NCBI GenBank assembly: GCA_902801325.1
Contig: CADCHQ010000001.1
Location: 1-64,000, forward strand
Reading direction: 5' to 3'
DNA from: an uncultured Bacteroidales bacterium
Lineage (GTDB): Bacteria; Bacteroidota; Bacteroidia; Bacteroidales; Bacteroidaceae
DNA: 64,000 nucleotides
Part shown: positions 52,704 to 59,420 of the stretch, one piece after another
How positions within the stretch are numbered: position 1 is the stretch's first letter
Layout: each line of letters begins with the position of its first letter
The notes under the pieces: generated by a model
Databases searched by the model: none
What the model was told of the DNA's origin: nothing
What the model saw: only the letters and a program-made list of their open reading frames with translations
Translations under genes and position numbers: made by a program

Positions 52704-53609
52704 CTATTTAATCCTATTGAATCCTAAACCATAAACTCCCTCAACACGACTGCTCGATACAAAGGCGGCGGGATCGACATTCTGTATCAGTCGCAAAACG
52801 CTTATCTGCTCGTGGCGATGCACCAGGAGAATCATCACATTTATGGGTGCATGACTGTAGCAACCCTCACCGTTCAACTGGGTCATAGTGTGTCCCGTGT
52901 GCTCACGAACGATGCGAGCCAGCAGATCGCCCTTCGTCGTCATAATAATGAGTTGTACATCCTGCTTAGCCGAGTTGATGATCATGTCGGCGGCATAGGT
53001 GTAGACGAACAGGGTGACATAGCCGAAGACCACCATGCGCCAGTCGTGGAAGATGAACCAACAAGAGCCGATGACCAAGAGGTCGAGGTAGAGCAACACA
53101 CGTCCGAACGAGATGGGCTTGTACTTGTTGACTATGGCGGCAACGATGTCCCATCCGCCTGTGACTCCGCCTGAGAGGAAACACAATCCCACGCCCACAC
53201 CATTGATGAGGGCACCCAGCACGCAAGCCATAGTCGACTCGCCTGCTCCCAGGATCTGGATGAGTTGTCCGTTGTCGTCCGTCATCAGCCGTTGGCCTAT
53301 TTCCAGGAAGAAGGCCATAGACACTACGGCGTAGCCCGTCTTCAACGTGAACTTCCATCCCAGTTGCCATAAGGCAAAGGAAAGAAGAATGCCGTTCCCT
53401 ATCAGCACGGCCAAACTCATGGGGAACCCCGTGGCGTAGTAGAGGATGGAGCATACTCCGACCCATCCTCCCGTAGGGATATGATAAGGCAGGAGGAAAA
53501 CGGTCCATCCCGTCATATAAATGGCCATTCCGAGGTTCAGGTATAGGAAGTCCTTCGAGAAGTCCCATGCCCTGCGGAGGGCTTTGTTCGGATTTCGTGA
53601 CATAGTCAT
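52704..53609 (-). CDS. YitT-family membrane protein, second paralogue
   Basis: 301 residues with the same layout as its neighbour: membrane helices (MAIYMTGWTVFLLPYHIPTGG, GALINGVGVGLCFLSGGVTGGWDIVAAI) and a C-terminal DUF2179 domain (THMTQLNGEGCYSH-type turn, ending NVDPAAFVSSSRVEGVYGLGF). The tandem copies differ at most positions, so the duplication is old. It lies 7 nt after the leuS stop, within the leuS operon. Confidence 0.82.
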   Translation of the reverse strand: MTMSRNPNKALRRAWDFSKDFLYLNLGMAIYMTGWTVFLLPYHIPTGGWVGVCSILYYATGFPMSLAVLIGNGILLSFALWQLGWKFTLKTGYAVVSMAFFLEIGQRLMTDDNGQLIQILGAGESTMACVLGALINGVGVGLCFLSGGVTGGWDIVAAIVNKYKPISFGRVLLYLDLLVIGSCWFIFHDWRMVVFGYVTLFVYTYAADMIINSAKQDVQLIIMTTKGDLLARIVREHTGHTMTQLNGEGCYSHAPINVMILLVHRHEQISVLRLIQNVDPAAFVSSSRVEGVYGLGFNRIK

Positions 53610-53616
53610 GTTTTCT

Positions 53617-56523
53617 TTATGCCGGTTTGATTACGATGTTAATGATGCGACCAGGAACAACGACGGTCTTCACCACTTGCATTCCTTCGAGATACTTGGC
53701 CGCCTCAGGTGCTGAGAGGGCAGTCTTCTCGATGTCTTCTTTCGACATATCGACGGGCAAGTCGAGTGTGAAGCGAACCTTTCCGTTGAACTGTACAGGC
53801 ATCTTCACTGTCGATTCCACCAGATATTTCTCGTCGAACTCTGGCCACTGGGCGTCGCACACGGTAGTGGTGTGTCCCAGAGCCTCCCACAGTTCTTCGG
53901 CGATATGGGGGCAGAAGGGTGCTATCAATGCCACCAGAGGCTCCAGTATGCGACGACTGCGGCAATGCTGGTTGGTGAGTTCTGTCGTGCATACCATGAA
54001 GGCAGGGATAGAGGTGTTGTAACTGAACTCCTCCACGTCGGCAGTCACCTTCTTGATGAGTTTGTGCAGCGACTTCAGGTTGTCGGCCGTAGGTTCGCTG
54101 TCGTCGGCCAGCATCTGTCCGTCCTTGTCCCAGAAGAGCATCCAGAACTTCTTCAGGAAGCGGTGGCAACCATCGATACCGTTGGTGTCCCAAGGCTTCG
54201 ACTGCTCCACAGGCCCCAGGAACATTTCGTACAGACGCAAGGTGTCGGCACCATAGTTCTCAACGATGAGGTCGGGATTGACGACGTTGAACATCGACTT
54301 CGACATCTTCTCGATGGCCCATCCGCAGACGTACTTGCCATCTTCGAGGACGAACTCTGCCGTCTCGTATTCAGGACGCCAAGCCTTGAAGGCTTCCAAG
54401 TCGAGCACGTCGTTCTTCACAATATTCACATCCACGTGGATGGGGGTTGTGTCGTACTGGTCTTTCAAGCCAAGACTTACGAAGGTGTTCGTGTCTTTGA
54501 TACGATAAACGAAGTTCGAACGGCCCTGTATCATACCCTGATTGATGAGCTTCTGGAAGGGTTCTTCCTTGCAGCTGATACCCAGGTCGAAGAGGAACTT
54601 GTTCCAGAAACGGCTGTAGATGAGGTGACCTGTAGCGTGCTCTGAACCACCTACATAGAGATCCACATTCTGCCAGTATTCATCGGCTTTCTTGCTTACA
54701 AGGGCTTCCGAATTGTGGGGGTCCATATAGCGCAGATAGTAGGCCGAACTGCCGGCAAAGCCAGGCATCGTGAAGAGTTCGATGGGGAACACCATCTTTT
54801 CGTCGATGAGTGCCTTGTCCACCACCTTCTTCTGTTGTTCGTCCCAAGCCCATATCTGGGCATTTCCCAATGGGGGTTCGCCAGTGGCGGTGGGCAGGAA
54901 GTTCTCCACTTCGGGCAACTCCAGAGGCAGACATTCCTCAGGAATCATCGTGGGGATGCCTTGCTTGTAATACAAAGGGAAGGGTTCGCCCCAATAGCGC
55001 TGACGACTGAAGATGGCGTCACGCAAGCGGTAGTTTACCTTCACGCGTCCCAACCCGTGCTCACTCACATATTTCTTCGTAGCCTCTATGGCTTCCTTCA
55101 CAGACAAGCCGTTAAGTACCAAGGCGTCATTTTTAATTTTTAATTTTTCATTTTTAATTTCATTAATTCTAGGTGAATTAATAACAGTTCCTTCCTTTGC
55201 ATCATAGCTCTCCTCACTCACGTCAGCACCCTCGATAAGTGGGATGATGGGCAAGTTGAAGTGCTTGGCAAAAGCATAGTCACGTGAGTCGTGAGCAGGC
55301 ACAGCCATGATGGCACCCGTACCATATCCGGCCAGCACATAGTCACTGATCCAGATGGGCACATCCTCGCCAGTAAGGGGGTTCACGGCATAGGAACCCG
55401 AGAAGACACCCGTCACGCGCTTGTCAATCATACGTTCACGTTCCGTGCGAGCCTTCACCTGTTGCAGATAGGCCTCCACTTCGGCTTTCTGTTCAGGCGT
55501 AGTCACTTTCTGCACCAGTTCGCTTTCAGGAGCCAGCACCATGAAGGTGACACCAAACATGGTATCGGCACGAGTGGTAAAGATGGTAAACTCCTCGTCA
55601 GTTCCAGCAATGCGGAAACGAACTTCAGCACCTTCGCTTCGTCCTATCCAGTTGCGCTGTGTCTCCTTGATGCTCTCGCTCCACTGGATGGTGTCGAGTC
55701 CGTCGAGCAGACGCTGACTGTAGGCACTCACGCGCAAGCACCACTGGCGCATCTTCTTCTGTTCTACAGGGAAACCGCCACGAACGCTCACGCCGTCCAC
55801 CACCTCATCGTTGGCCAGCACAGTACCCAGTTCGGGACACCAGTTCACCATCGTTTCGCCCAGGAAAGCCAGACGGTAGTTCATCAGCACGTCGCTCTGC
55901 TTCTTCTCGTCCATTGCCTTCCACTCCTCAGCCGTGAAGGTGAGTTCCTCGCTCTGGGCAACGTTCAATCCTTCTGTACCACACTTCTCGAAATGAGCTA
56001 TAAGTTCCGAGATAGGACGGGCACAACCAGCCTGAATGCTCCCCTCGCCCTTCGGAGAGGGGACGGGGGTGAGGTTGTAATAGTAATTAAACATCTTCTG
56101 GAAAGCCCACTGCGTCCAATGGTAGTAACCTGGGTCACAGGTGCGCACTTCACGACTCCAGTCGAACGAGAAACCTATCTTGTCCAACTGTTCACGATAG
56201 CGGTCGATGTTCTGGAAAGTAGTCTTTTCGGGATGCTGTCCCGTCTGTATTGCATATTGTTCGGCGGGCAATCCATAGGAGTCATAACCCATGGGGTTAA
56301 GTACGTTGAAGCCCTGCTGACGCTTGAATCGAGCATAGATGTCACTGGCTATGTAACCAAGGGGATGTCCCACGTGCAGTCCTGCTCCCGATGGGTAGGG
56401 AAACATGTTCAGCACATAGTATTTCTGCTTGTTGGCGTCCTCTGCAACGCGATAGGTCTGTTCCTGGTTCCAGCGCTCGTGCCACTTCTTTTCAATCTCT
56501 CTAAATCGATATTCTTTTGCCAT
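53617..56523 (-). CDS. leuS: Leucyl-tRNA synthetase with two repeat-encoded insertions
   Basis: 968 residues. The HIGH-type motif is in [16 protein letters not shown], the CP1 editing domain contains [13 protein letters not shown] and [19 protein letters not shown], and the KMSKS loop is in [13 protein letters not shown]-terminal anticodon-binding domain follows. It charges tRNA-Leu and edits mischarged tRNA. Two stretches are foreign to the family. About residues 150-165 read [13 protein letters not shown], encoded by a GC-rich palindromic repeat at 56038-56075. About residues 450-466 read [12 protein letters not shown], encoded by an AT-rich repeat at 55128-55175. Both are in frame and at surface connections, so the enzyme is probably active. 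The promoter is at 56555-56585. Confidence 0.93.
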   Translation of the reverse strand: MAKEYRFREIEKKWHERWNQEQTYRVAEDANKQKYYVLNMFPYPSGAGLHVGHPLGYIASDIYARFKRQQGFNVLNPMGYDSYGLPAEQYAIQTGQHPEKTTFQNIDRYREQLDKIGFSFDWSREVRTCDPGYYHWTQWAFQKMFNYYYNLTPVPSPKGEGSIQAGCARPISELIAHFEKCGTEGLNVAQSEELTFTAEEWKAMDEKKQSDVLMNYRLAFLGETMVNWCPELGTVLANDEVVDGVSVRGGFPVEQKKMRQWCLRVSAYSQRLLDGLDTIQWSESIKETQRNWIGRSEGAEVRFRIAGTDEEFTIFTTRADTMFGVTFMVLAPESELVQKVTTPEQKAEVEAYLQQVKARTERERMIDKRVTGVFSGSYAVNPLTGEDVPIWISDYVLAGYGTGAIMAVPAHDSRDYAFAKHFNLPIIPLIEGADVSEESYDAKEGTVINSPRINEIKNEKLKIKNDALVLNGLSVKEAIEATKKYVSEHGLGRVKVNYRLRDAIFSRQRYWGEPFPLYYKQGIPTMIPEECLPLELPEVENFLPTATGEPPLGNAQIWAWDEQQKKVVDKALIDEKMVFPIELFTMPGFAGSSAYYLRYMDPHNSEALVSKKADEYWQNVDLYVGGSEHATGHLIYSRFWNKFLFDLGISCKEEPFQKLINQGMIQGRSNFVYRIKDTNTFVSLGLKDQYDTTPIHVDVNIVKNDVLDLEAFKAWRPEYETAEFVLEDGKYVCGWAIEKMSKSMFNVVNPDLIVENYGADTLRLYEMFLGPVEQSKPWDTNGIDGCHRFLKKFWMLFWDKDGQMLADDSEPTADNLKSLHKLIKKVTADVEEFSYNTSIPAFMVCTTELTNQHCRSRRILEPLVALIAPFCPHIAEELWEALGHTTTVCDAQWPEFDEKYLVESTVKMPVQFNGKVRFTLDLPVDMSKEDIEKTALSAPEAAKYLEGMQVVKTVVVPGRIINIVIKPA
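55128..55175 (-). repeat. AT-rich simple repeat inside leuS
   Basis: On the + strand TTTTTAATTTT is repeated around 55130-55160, followed by a perfect palindrome ATTAATTC/GAATTAAT (55163-55183). It encodes [13 protein letters not shown] between the editing domain and the catalytic core, where relatives have a short linker. The same AAATTAAAAATT string type occurs intergenically at 48855-48892 and 59095-59106. Confidence 0.75.
56038..56075 (-). repeat. GC-rich palindromic repeat inside leuS
   Basis: CCCCTC and GAGGGG arms around CGCCCTTCG, followed by ACGGGGGTGAGG. Read on the minus strand it gives [12 protein letters not shown], which aligns with LTPLPSSPEGEGE encoded at the N-terminus of rsgA. 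It belongs to the same repeat family as 28134-28166, 57300-57337 and 60474-60506. Confidence 0.85.
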
Positions 56524-56554
56524 GTATCTTTTTGATAATTAAAATTCGCGCGGA

Positions 56555-56585
56555 CAAAGATACGAATAAGCGAGTGGAAAAACAA
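56555..56585 (-). promoter_or_regulatory. Promoter of the leuS operon
   Basis: On the minus strand a T run with TTG (complement of 56583-56585) is 20 nt before TATCTTTG (complement of 56555-56562), about 32 nt before the leuS ATG. A second TATCTTTG on the same strand at 56778-56785 heads the next repeat unit. Confidence 0.75.
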
Positions 56586-56622
56586 AAAAATAGAGAAAAA
56601 TGAGAGAGAAAAGTACCCTTTT

Positions 56623-57044
56623 CGCTTGTAAGCTTGCTTACACAAGCGTAGAAGGGGACGACCTCTCGGCCATTGGCCATAATTGCAAAGCAATATTTTC
56701 TCTATTTTGTTTTTTCCGAGTGGGAGTATTTTCGACCCTCCGCAGGTGGGTCAGAGATACGTAATTGACCATTAGGTCAAAGATACGAAATCGAACGAAA
56801 AATGATTGAAAAGCGTATTTATTCGCTTGTAAGCTTACTTACACAAGCGTAGAAGGGGACGACCTCTCGGCCATTGGCCATGATTACAAAGTAATATTTT
56901 TCTCTATTTTGTTTTTCCCGAGTGAGAGTATCCTCGGCGAAGCCAAAGTACGAAATAAGAGAGAAAAGTACTCTTTTCGCACGTAAACTTGTTTACAGGT
57001 GCGAATTCGAGATTTCTTGCCAAAGGGCATAATTGCAAAGCAAT
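56623..57044. repeat. Three tandem units of a three-hairpin element upstream of leuS
   Basis: Hairpin A is CGCTT-GTAAG-CTTG-CTTAC-AC-AAGCG at 56623-56648, nearly the same at 56824-56849 (CTTA loop), and CGCAC-GTAAA-CTTG-TTTAC-AG-GTGCG at 56978-57003. Hairpin B is GGCC-ATT-GGCC at 56668-56678 and 56869-56879, replaced by GCC-AAAG-GGC at 57019-57028. Hairpin C is ATTGC-AAA-GCAAT at 56682-56694 and 57032-57044, and ATTAC-AAA-GTAAT at 56883-56895. Stem changes are compensated on both sides. Units 1 and 3 also share GAGAGAAAAGTAC upstream. No protein-coding gene lies in 56524-57066. Confidence 0.85.
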
Positions 57045-57066
57045 ATTGACATTAGACATTGCGAAG

Positions 57067-57210
57067 CTACGCAAGCATCATTGCCGCCAGCACGACGAGA
57101 CAAGCTACGGCAACACCCATGAACTCTCCCAGATCGTGTATTTGATCCACCAAATCTGTCTGTTCCTGATAAGTGCGATTGTTCGCCATAATTCTTATAA
57201 GTGTTTCCAT
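57067..57210 (-). CDS. Small single-pass membrane protein, 47 residues
   Basis: ATG at 57210 gives METLIRIMANNRTYQEQTDL, then an amphipathic stretch (VDQIHDLGEFMG) and one strong membrane helix (VAVACLVVLAAMMLA) to the stop. The charge pattern and helix favour a real small protein over chance. It lies between the hairpin array and the S24 repressor gene, on the same strand as both the repressor and leuS. No family recognised; small membrane peptides next to repressors can be toxins or regulators, but nothing here shows that. Confidence 0.5.
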   Translation of the reverse strand: METLIRIMANNRTYQEQTDLVDQIHDLGEFMGVAVACLVVLAAMMLA

Positions 57211-57299
57211 AATATCAATCTTTTGATAATTTTACATTAGTTTTACTTAGTGAAAAGAGGCAAGGGGCAAGAGGATACGATTTGACAATTCTCTTTCTT

Positions 57300-57337
57300 C
57301 AAGCCCTCCTCCCAACGGGGAGAGCGGGGAGAGGGGC
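57300..57337. repeat. Intergenic copy of the GC-rich palindromic repeat
   Basis: CAAGCCCTCCTCCC, then AACGGGGAGAGCGGGGAGAG, resembles the repeat inside coaD, leuS and rsgA. It lies just after the repressor gene. Confidence 0.65.
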
Positions 57338-57343
57338 CGTTCT

Positions 57344-58000
57344 TCACTCTAGTTTCTTTATTATCGTCGTCACCTTGAACACATGCACTATCATCTGCTT
57401 CTCTACGTTGAAAGGTTCGAACGCCGGATTGTCGCTGTAGAGCGTCAGGTTGGGATCGTTTCCGTTGATGCCCCTGATGCGCTTCACCATACGCTCGCCC
57501 GATCGCGTACCAATCACGTAAATGTCGTTTGGCCGTATCAGACTAGCCGACTTCAGTTCACGCGCACCTATGACGTCGCCATTATCTATCGTGGGAAACA
57601 TTGAATTTCCATGTACAGGGAAATAGAATTCAGCTGTCTGGTTCGGAATGTAGATACGTTCAGTTGTGATGTCTTCGTCACCCTGGATAAGCTGACCCGC
57701 ACTGGTCGGCATCTGACTGTAGAAGGGCTTCCCCATGGGCAATGGCGAGGTGGCAGCCATGTAATTCGTGTCCTGATAGCCCCTGGGAGGCGTCTCCACC
57801 TTACCGATGAGCCACTCGAAACTGACTTCGGGCAGTGCCTTGCATATCTTGGCAATGCCACTTTCAGGAATCTGGTTTGCGGCTATCCAGTTGGCAACTG
57901 CGGGTTGTGTGGTGCCGATTATCGAGGCAAACACTTTCTGCGTTCCACCATACTCCTTGATGAGGATTTTAAGAATCTGTCGTGCGTCCATAACTTCCAA
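57344..58000 (-). CDS. HTH repressor with S24/LexA-type peptidase domain
   Basis: 218 residues; ATG at 58000 or, three codons later, 57991. The N-terminal helix-turn-helix (about 5-65) includes QKVFASIIGTTQPAVANWIAANQIPESGIAKI in two stretches. The C-terminal S24 domain has the catalytic Ser in FPVHGNSMFPTIDNGDVI and the Lys in GERMVKRIRG. This is the LexA/cI-like architecture: a DNA-binding repressor that cleaves itself under stress signals. The linker residues (GYQDTNYMAATS) may hold the cleavage site. It sits alone in a repeat-rich region with dyads at its promoter, consistent with autoregulation. Confidence 0.85.
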   Translation of the reverse strand: MEVMDARQILKILIKEYGGTQKVFASIIGTTQPAVANWIAANQIPESGIAKICKALPEVSFEWLIGKVETPPRGYQDTNYMAATSPLPMGKPFYSQMPTSAGQLIQGDEDITTERIYIPNQTAEFYFPVHGNSMFPTIDNGDVIGARELKSASLIRPNDIYVIGTRSGERMVKRIRGINGNDPNLTLYSDNPAFEPFNVEKQMIVHVFKVTTIIKKLE

Positions 58001-58002
58001 AT

Positions 58003-58060
58003 ATCAGGTTTCTGATGCAAAATTATAATATATTTGATAATCCACCAAATATTTTATCAA
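58003..58060 (-). promoter_or_regulatory. Promoter and candidate operators of the S24 repressor
   Basis: On the minus strand TTTGG (complement of 58045-58049) is 20 nt before TAATTTTG (complement of 58018-58025). A dyad ATCAG-GTTT-CTGAT (58003-58016) overlaps the expected transcription start, and TTGATAA/TTATCAA half sites (58034-58040 and about 58054-58060) flank the -33 box. Autorepression is inferred. Confidence 0.65.
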
Positions 58061-58336
58061 TTATTTTATATTTTTATCAAAAATCACTCTAAATCGACCC
58101 TCTTTGCCCCAGAAAACACATTCAATGTTTTCACCCACAAATAAACGAATTAATTGCAATTCTCACAATCACCCAGATATATTTATCTTAGATGTTGGAG
58201 CCGGCACGATTACAACCTAACAAACTAATTTGCAGCATGCAGCAGCGCAACAACGCAGCAATAAGGATTTCGACCTCTTGGGAAAGGAGGTTGCTTCCTA
58301 AAGATTATTATATATTATAAAATTAATAATATAGTA
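58061..58336. other. AT-rich intergenic stretch
   Basis: No gene seen. It contains a CGACCTC/GAGGTTG inverted pair near 58271-58293 and long A/T runs after 58300. Confidence 0.4.
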
Positions 58337-58450
58337 CTATATCATTATAATACTAAATAATAATAATCTATAATCATTATACACTATTCTCCCCCCGTGC
58401 ACTTGTCGCGCCTTCTTGATAAATTCCTCTGTGGTCTTTTTCGAGGACAT
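58337..58450 (-). pseudogene. 37-residue head of a truncated gene (treble-clef/DUF723-type N-terminus)
   Basis: ATG at 58450 gives MSSKKTTEEFIKKARQVHGG, then RIVYNDY, and quickly runs into an AT-rich low-complexity tail with a stop. The start closely resembles the opening repeat of zinc-finger/endonuclease-associated proteins that begin KTTEEFIKKAKEVHGDKYDYS. A -7-like box (TATCTTTA on the minus strand, 58484-58491) lies about 34 nt upstream. I infer a gene whose body was lost, leaving promoter and head. Confidence 0.55.
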
Positions 58451-58544
58451 AATATGGTATACTCTGTGCTAAGTTTGTGAACGTAAAGATACAAAGAAAT
58501 CTGCACCACACAATAGGACACCAGACAAATTTTGCAGAATAGCG

Positions 58545-58740
58545 CATTTGCGCATTGCGCATTGCGCACAATTTTCTGCACGACGTTTTATGCGCACAAT
58601 ATGATTACAATCTATTATTATATTATTTATATTATATATTATAATTTATTATAATATATAATATAGCATATTCTCAACACCTTTTTCTGAATATCGATTT
58701 TACAATTCTGTGCGCAATGCGCTAAATCCCCCCCCCCCCA
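58545..58740. repeat. GCGCA repeats, AT palindromes and a 12-base C run
   Basis: GCGCATTTGCGCATTGCGCATTGCGCAC lies near 58545-58570 as overlapping GCGCAATGCGC-type units, with a further GTGCGCAATGCGC at 58710-58722. Between them is a long ATTATATTATATAAT-like tract (58605-58670). A homopolymer of 12 C is at 58728-58739. No convincing coding frame. Confidence 0.6.
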
Positions 58741-58850
58741 AACACAGCTCCTTTAAAAAGCAAAAATACACTTATAGTATTGTATATCAAGTAATTACAA
58801 ATCATTTCTCAAGAATCTTTCGCTCGGAACGCCCTAGGAGGGCCCAAAAC

Positions 58851-58881
58851 TTGCGCGGATGAACTTTTTTTTGTAACTTTG
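58851..58881 (+). promoter_or_regulatory. Consensus promoter reading into the cloverleaf element
   Basis: TTG at 58851-58853 and TAACTTTG at 58874-58881 are 20 nt apart. Transcription would start near 58886, within the first stem of the structure at 58881-58964. Confidence 0.55.
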
Positions 58882-58964
58882 AGGTAAAGTTTGAGATACG
58901 GAGTATCTCGGACGAGAATGAAGCCGGCAACATTCTCTACGAACTCCGTTCGAGACTTTACCTC
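58881..58964 (+). other. Cloverleaf-shaped palindromic element; candidate structured RNA or mobile repeat
   Basis: An outer stem pairs 58881-58892 with 58953-58964 (12 pairs, one G-T). Inside are three consecutive hairpins: GAGATAC-GGA-GTATCTC (58893-58909), GAGAATG with a 10-nt loop and CATTCTC (58914-58937), and CGAAC-TCC-GTTCG (58940-58952). They abut so that they form a four-way junction. Two more small hairpins follow: GATG-CGAG-CATC (58990-59001) and CGAAC-AAGC-GTTCG (59021-59034). It lacks tRNA landmarks. The complementary strand also carries open frames of about 80 codons of unclear reality. Confidence 0.6.
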
Positions 58965-59064
58965 GAGTCTGCTTCCGCTCTGGATAACTGATGCGAGCAT
59001 CGTATTGTCTAAGAGAGGAACGAACAAGCGTTCGAAGCGCGCCGAATAATTGTTCAACCGACCG

Positions 59065-59420
59065 CGGACAAGGGCCCAAATCCCATGCGGGGAAATTAAA
59101 AATTAAAGTGAAACGCTCGGCATCTGCGAAGCAGTGACGCTTGCGTAGAGCATCGGAGCAAGAATTAAGAATTAATCGTCAAAGAAAGCAGACTCTCCCT
59201 AACCCAACCTCCGTCGCGAGTGGGGACTCGCTCCCCTTTGTGAGGCCGAAGCCACATTTAGTAGTTTCTCTAAAGACCCCAATCGCCTCAAAAGAGGGAA
59301 CCCCCAAGAGAGACTCGAAAAGAAAATATTACATTAAAGAATGGTACTCTTCCCCTCAGGGGAAGGCTGTGATTAAGCGAAAGCAGGCTCGAGGCGAAAG
59401 CCTCAGCATGAGAGGGGGCC
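59065..59420. repeat. Repeat-rich intergenic stretch before rsgA's 3' end
   Basis: It contains AAATTAAAAATTAAAG (59094 on), CGCTTGCGTAGAGC and GAAGCAGTGACGC strings like those at 44365 and 57061, GAATTAAGAATTAA (59162 on), and a GC hairpin CCCCTCAGGGG (59353-59363). No gene is supported; open frames here have repeat-like composition. Confidence 0.5.

Noticed and set aside
55291-56535. A 414-codon + strand frame opposite leuS
   Set aside because: It is antisense to conserved LeuS motifs and has no start signals.
56989-57240. An 83-codon + strand ORF in the hairpin region
   Set aside because: It begins inside the third hairpin unit and overlaps the better-supported small membrane protein on the other strand.
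58881-58964. tRNA gene for the cloverleaf structure
   Set aside because: The outer stem is 12 bp, the T-loop consensus is missing, and there is no plausible anticodon or CCA end.
58809-59079. Two overlapping minus-strand ORFs of about 80 codons
   Set aside because: They run through the palindromic element, have no promoter or motif, and their sequence is fixed by the inverted repeats; kept only as a remark under the element.
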